DNA of 34,910 bases from an uncultured Muribaculaceae bacterium. Its GTDB lineage: Bacteria > Bacteroidota > Bacteroidia > Bacteroidales > Muribaculaceae. The DNA is taken from positions 1-34,910 of the forward strand of contig CANQWS010000029.1 in the NCBI GenBank assembly GCA_947627615.1. The letters run 5' to 3'. How positions within the stretch are numbered: the first letter of the stretch is position 1; each line of letters begins with the position of its first letter. Shown piece after piece: positions 33,110 to 34,910 of the stretch. The notes beneath the pieces are model-generated. The model made no database searches. It was not told where the DNA came from and saw nothing but the letters and a program-made list of their open reading frames with translations. The position numbers and the translations under genes are program-made.

Positions 33110-34672
33110 ATGCTTGTCAAGACCTACGGCGCAGCGGTGCAGGGCATCGACGCCATCAAAATCACCATCGAGGCCGTTTCGGCCCCAGGCTCCACTTTCA
33201 ATATGGTAGGCCTTGCCGACACCGCCGTCAAAGAAAGCTACCAGCGCATTCAGGCGGCCGTGGAACAAAGCGGCCGCAATTTCCCGCGCCACCGCATGGT
33301 GGTCAATCTGTCGCCGGCCGACGTGAAGAAGGAGGGAGCCGCCTACGACCTCCCCATAGCTCTGGCCATACTCGCCACATCGGGCCGCATTCAGGTCCCC
33401 GACCTTGACAGCTACATGATCATGGGCGAACTGTCGCTTGACGGCTCCGTGCTCCCCATCCGCGGCGTGCTCCCCATGGCCATACTCGCCCGCAAGCTCG
33501 GCTTCAAGGGCATGATTGTGCCTAAAGCCAACGCCACGGAGGCCGCCGTGGTCAACAATCTGAAAGTCTATGGCGCCGCAAGCCTCCGCCAGGTCATAGA
33601 TTTTCTGGAAGGCTCCACCGCCATCGATCCTACCGTCGTCGACACCCGCGCCGAATTCGCCGCTGACTGTGACTGCTTCGAATATGACTTCGCCGAGGTC
33701 AAGGGGCAGGAACAGGTGAAACGCGCATTCGAGGTGGCGTGTGCCGGAGGCCACAACATTCTGCTCGTGGGCCCTCCCGGTTCGGGAAAATCCATGATGG
33801 CCAAAAGACTGCCCTCCATACTCCCGCCGCTGTCGCTCTCGGAAGCCCTCGAAACCACCAAGATACACTCCGTGGCCGGAAAACTTGCCCGCGACTCGCG
33901 CCTGATGACGCGCCGCCCCTTCCGCTCGCCCCATCACACCATATCGCCCGTGGCCCTCGTGGGCGGCGGCACCAACCCCATGCCCGGCGAAATATCCCTT
34001 GCCCACAACGGCATCCTCTTCATGGACGAGTTTCCGGAATTCCCGCGCACCGTGCTTGAAGTTCTCCGGCAGCCCCTCGAGGACCACCACATATCCATAG
34101 CCCGCGCCAAATATGCCATTGAATATCCGGCATCGTTCATGCTCGTGGCCTCGATGAATCCATGCCCGTGCGGCTACTACAACCACCCCACCAAGGCATG
34201 CGAATGCCCGCCGGGAGCCGTGCGCAAATACCTCAACCGCATCTCGGGCCCGCTGCTTGACCGTATAGACCTGCAGGTTGAGATCCAGCCCGTGGCCTTC
34301 GACGACATGGCCTCCGGAGCGCCCGGCGAATCGAGCGCCGAGATACGCCGCCGCGTGATTGCCGCCCGCAGCATCCAGCAACAGCGCTTCGCCTCCGAGC
34401 CGGGAGTCCACTGCAACGCGCAGATGAACACCCGTCTGCTCCACAAATATGCACCGCTCTCCGACCGCTGCCTGGAAATTCTCAGGCAGACCATGACACG
34501 CTTCGACATGAGCGCCCGCGCCTACGACCGCATCCTCAAAGTGGCCCGCACCGTGGCCGACCTCGACGCCTCCCCCGAAATACTCCCCGAACACATGCAG
34601 GAAGCCGTGAGCTACCGCAACCTCGACCGCTCCAGCTGGGGCGCCGCCTCCGCCGCACCCCTCCCCTTCTGA
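33110..34672 (+). CDS. YifB/ComM-family Mg chelatase-like AAA+ ATPase
   Basis: The 520-residue cytoplasmic protein has the YifB layout. An N-terminal Lon-like domain has TFNMVGLADTAVKESYQRIQAA and MGELSLDGSVLPIRGVLPMA (1-170). The AAA+ core has Walker A GPPGSGKS (221-228), NGILFMDEFPEF as Walker B, and SMNPCPCGYYNHPTKAC, the Cys-rich insert of this family. The C-terminal Mg-chelatase domain has ISGPLLDRIDLQVE and MSARAYDRILKVARTVADL. In naturally transformable bacteria the homologue ComM is a helicase that drives branch migration during recombination; in Bacteroidetes the role is untested. It is complete at family length and probably shares the promoter at 31984-32014 with the lipoprotein gene 29 nt upstream. 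Confidence 0.93.
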   Translation: MLVKTYGAAVQGIDAIKITIEAVSAPGSTFNMVGLADTAVKESYQRIQAAVEQSGRNFPRHRMVVNLSPADVKKEGAAYDLPIALAILATSGRIQVPDLDSYMIMGELSLDGSVLPIRGVLPMAILARKLGFKGMIVPKANATEAAVVNNLKVYGAASLRQVIDFLEGSTAIDPTVVDTRAEFAADCDCFEYDFAEVKGQEQVKRAFEVACAGGHNILLVGPPGSGKSMMAKRLPSILPPLSLSEALETTKIHSVAGKLARDSRLMTRRPFRSPHHTISPVALVGGGTNPMPGEISLAHNGILFMDEFPEFPRTVLEVLRQPLEDHHISIARAKYAIEYPASFMLVASMNPCPCGYYNHPTKACECPPGAVRKYLNRISGPLLDRIDLQVEIQPVAFDDMASGAPGESSAEIRRRVIAARSIQQQRFASEPGVHCNAQMNTRLLHKYAPLSDRCLEILRQTMTRFDMSARAYDRILKVARTVADLDASPEILPEHMQEAVSYRNLDRSSWGAASAAPLPF

Positions 34673-34910
34673 TTCCCCTCAACTCTCCCCCAATCCCTCC
34701 AACCCAATCGAATATGACCGGACCAATCGACACACAGCATACCGAGCGACATAAATACTTCGATATATTTCCACAACACATATCCTTATATAAAATTTAA
34801 CCTGACGCACAATGAACAGAGAAATGAAAATTTTTTAAGTACATGACAAAAATTTGAAAACATCGAATTTAGGTGTATAGCTCTGACGGAAAAGTACGTT
34901 TGAAATCTCT
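34673..34910. other. Intergenic region to window end
   Basis: No convincing gene is seen. The sequence turns AT-rich after about 34750. TACGTTTG at 34895-34902 fits the -7 consensus on the plus strand and could serve a gene beyond the window, but no TTG lies at the right distance upstream. No hairpin with a T-tract is evident behind the YifB gene. Confidence 0.4.

Noticed and set aside
33095-34594. 499-residue open frame on the minus strand opposite the YifB gene
   Set aside because: It mirrors the whole AAA+ gene; the translation is rich in Gly, His, Val and Ala with no domain, as expected from a high-GC gene read backwards.
1-34910. CRISPR arrays, insertion sequences, tRNA or rRNA genes, phage or conjugation genes
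   Set aside because: I looked on both strands for repeat-spacer patterns, transposase motifs and conserved RNA stems and saw none.

Overview
The window looks like chromosome of a Bacteroidales gut commensal, most plausibly Muribaculaceae-like. Supporting this are a SusC/SusD polysaccharide-utilisation locus with a hybrid two-component regulator, many lipoproteins with acidic residues after the lipobox Cys, promoters of the Bacteroidetes type (TTG/TTTG, about 20 nt, TAnnTTTG), and an almost complete lack of Shine-Dalgarno sequences. The genus assignment is inference; no rRNA or tRNA gene was seen.

Left part (1-5570) is a patchwork. It holds the 3' end of an ArsC-type arsenate reductase, a convergent radical SAM gene, and a tight hxlR-DUF169-zinc ribbon-DJ-1/PfpI operon. 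A 34-nt copy of the hxlR 3' end lies behind the DUF169 gene. Next comes an AT-richer stretch with two decaying genes: a DUF1016/YhcG-type nuclease broken by one in-frame TGA, and an isoprenylcysteine-methyltransferase-like membrane protein with apparent frameshifts at both ends. The housekeeping gene tsaE follows.

The region 5700-13061 is a sialic acid operon: an MFS transporter (NanT-like), N-acetylneuraminate lyase, a 1020-residue secreted fusion (SGNH esterase + sialate O-acetylesterase + NanM-like kelch mutarotase) and a creatininase-family hydrolase, followed by an iron-dependent alcohol dehydrogenase. The fusion would remove O-acetyl groups and mutarotate sialic acid in the periplasm before uptake and cleavage. 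The creatininase homologue has no obvious role and is the best candidate for an undescribed step. ManNAc epimerase, kinase, sialidase and the NanOU outer-membrane system are not in this window.

The region 13062-26940 begins with a 358-nt spacer carrying an extragenic palindromic element and a promoter with a perfect 8-bp dyad. It then has a hybrid two-component regulator and a one-direction operon GH16-SusC-SusD-surface glycan-binding lipoprotein-GH3, closed by a strong intrinsic terminator. The enzyme set predicts use of a beta-glucan (laminarin-type beta-1,3 or mixed-linkage beta-1,3/1,4). Two 16-nt direct repeats, 22 nt apart, sit where the -33 box of the operon promoter should be, which is a good candidate binding site for the regulator's AraC-type domain.

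The right part (27000-34910) has a CoA-transferase, a convergent phospholipase A-GH115 alpha-glucuronidase pair, a DUF4369-type lipoprotein, and a YifB/ComM-type AAA+ ATPase.
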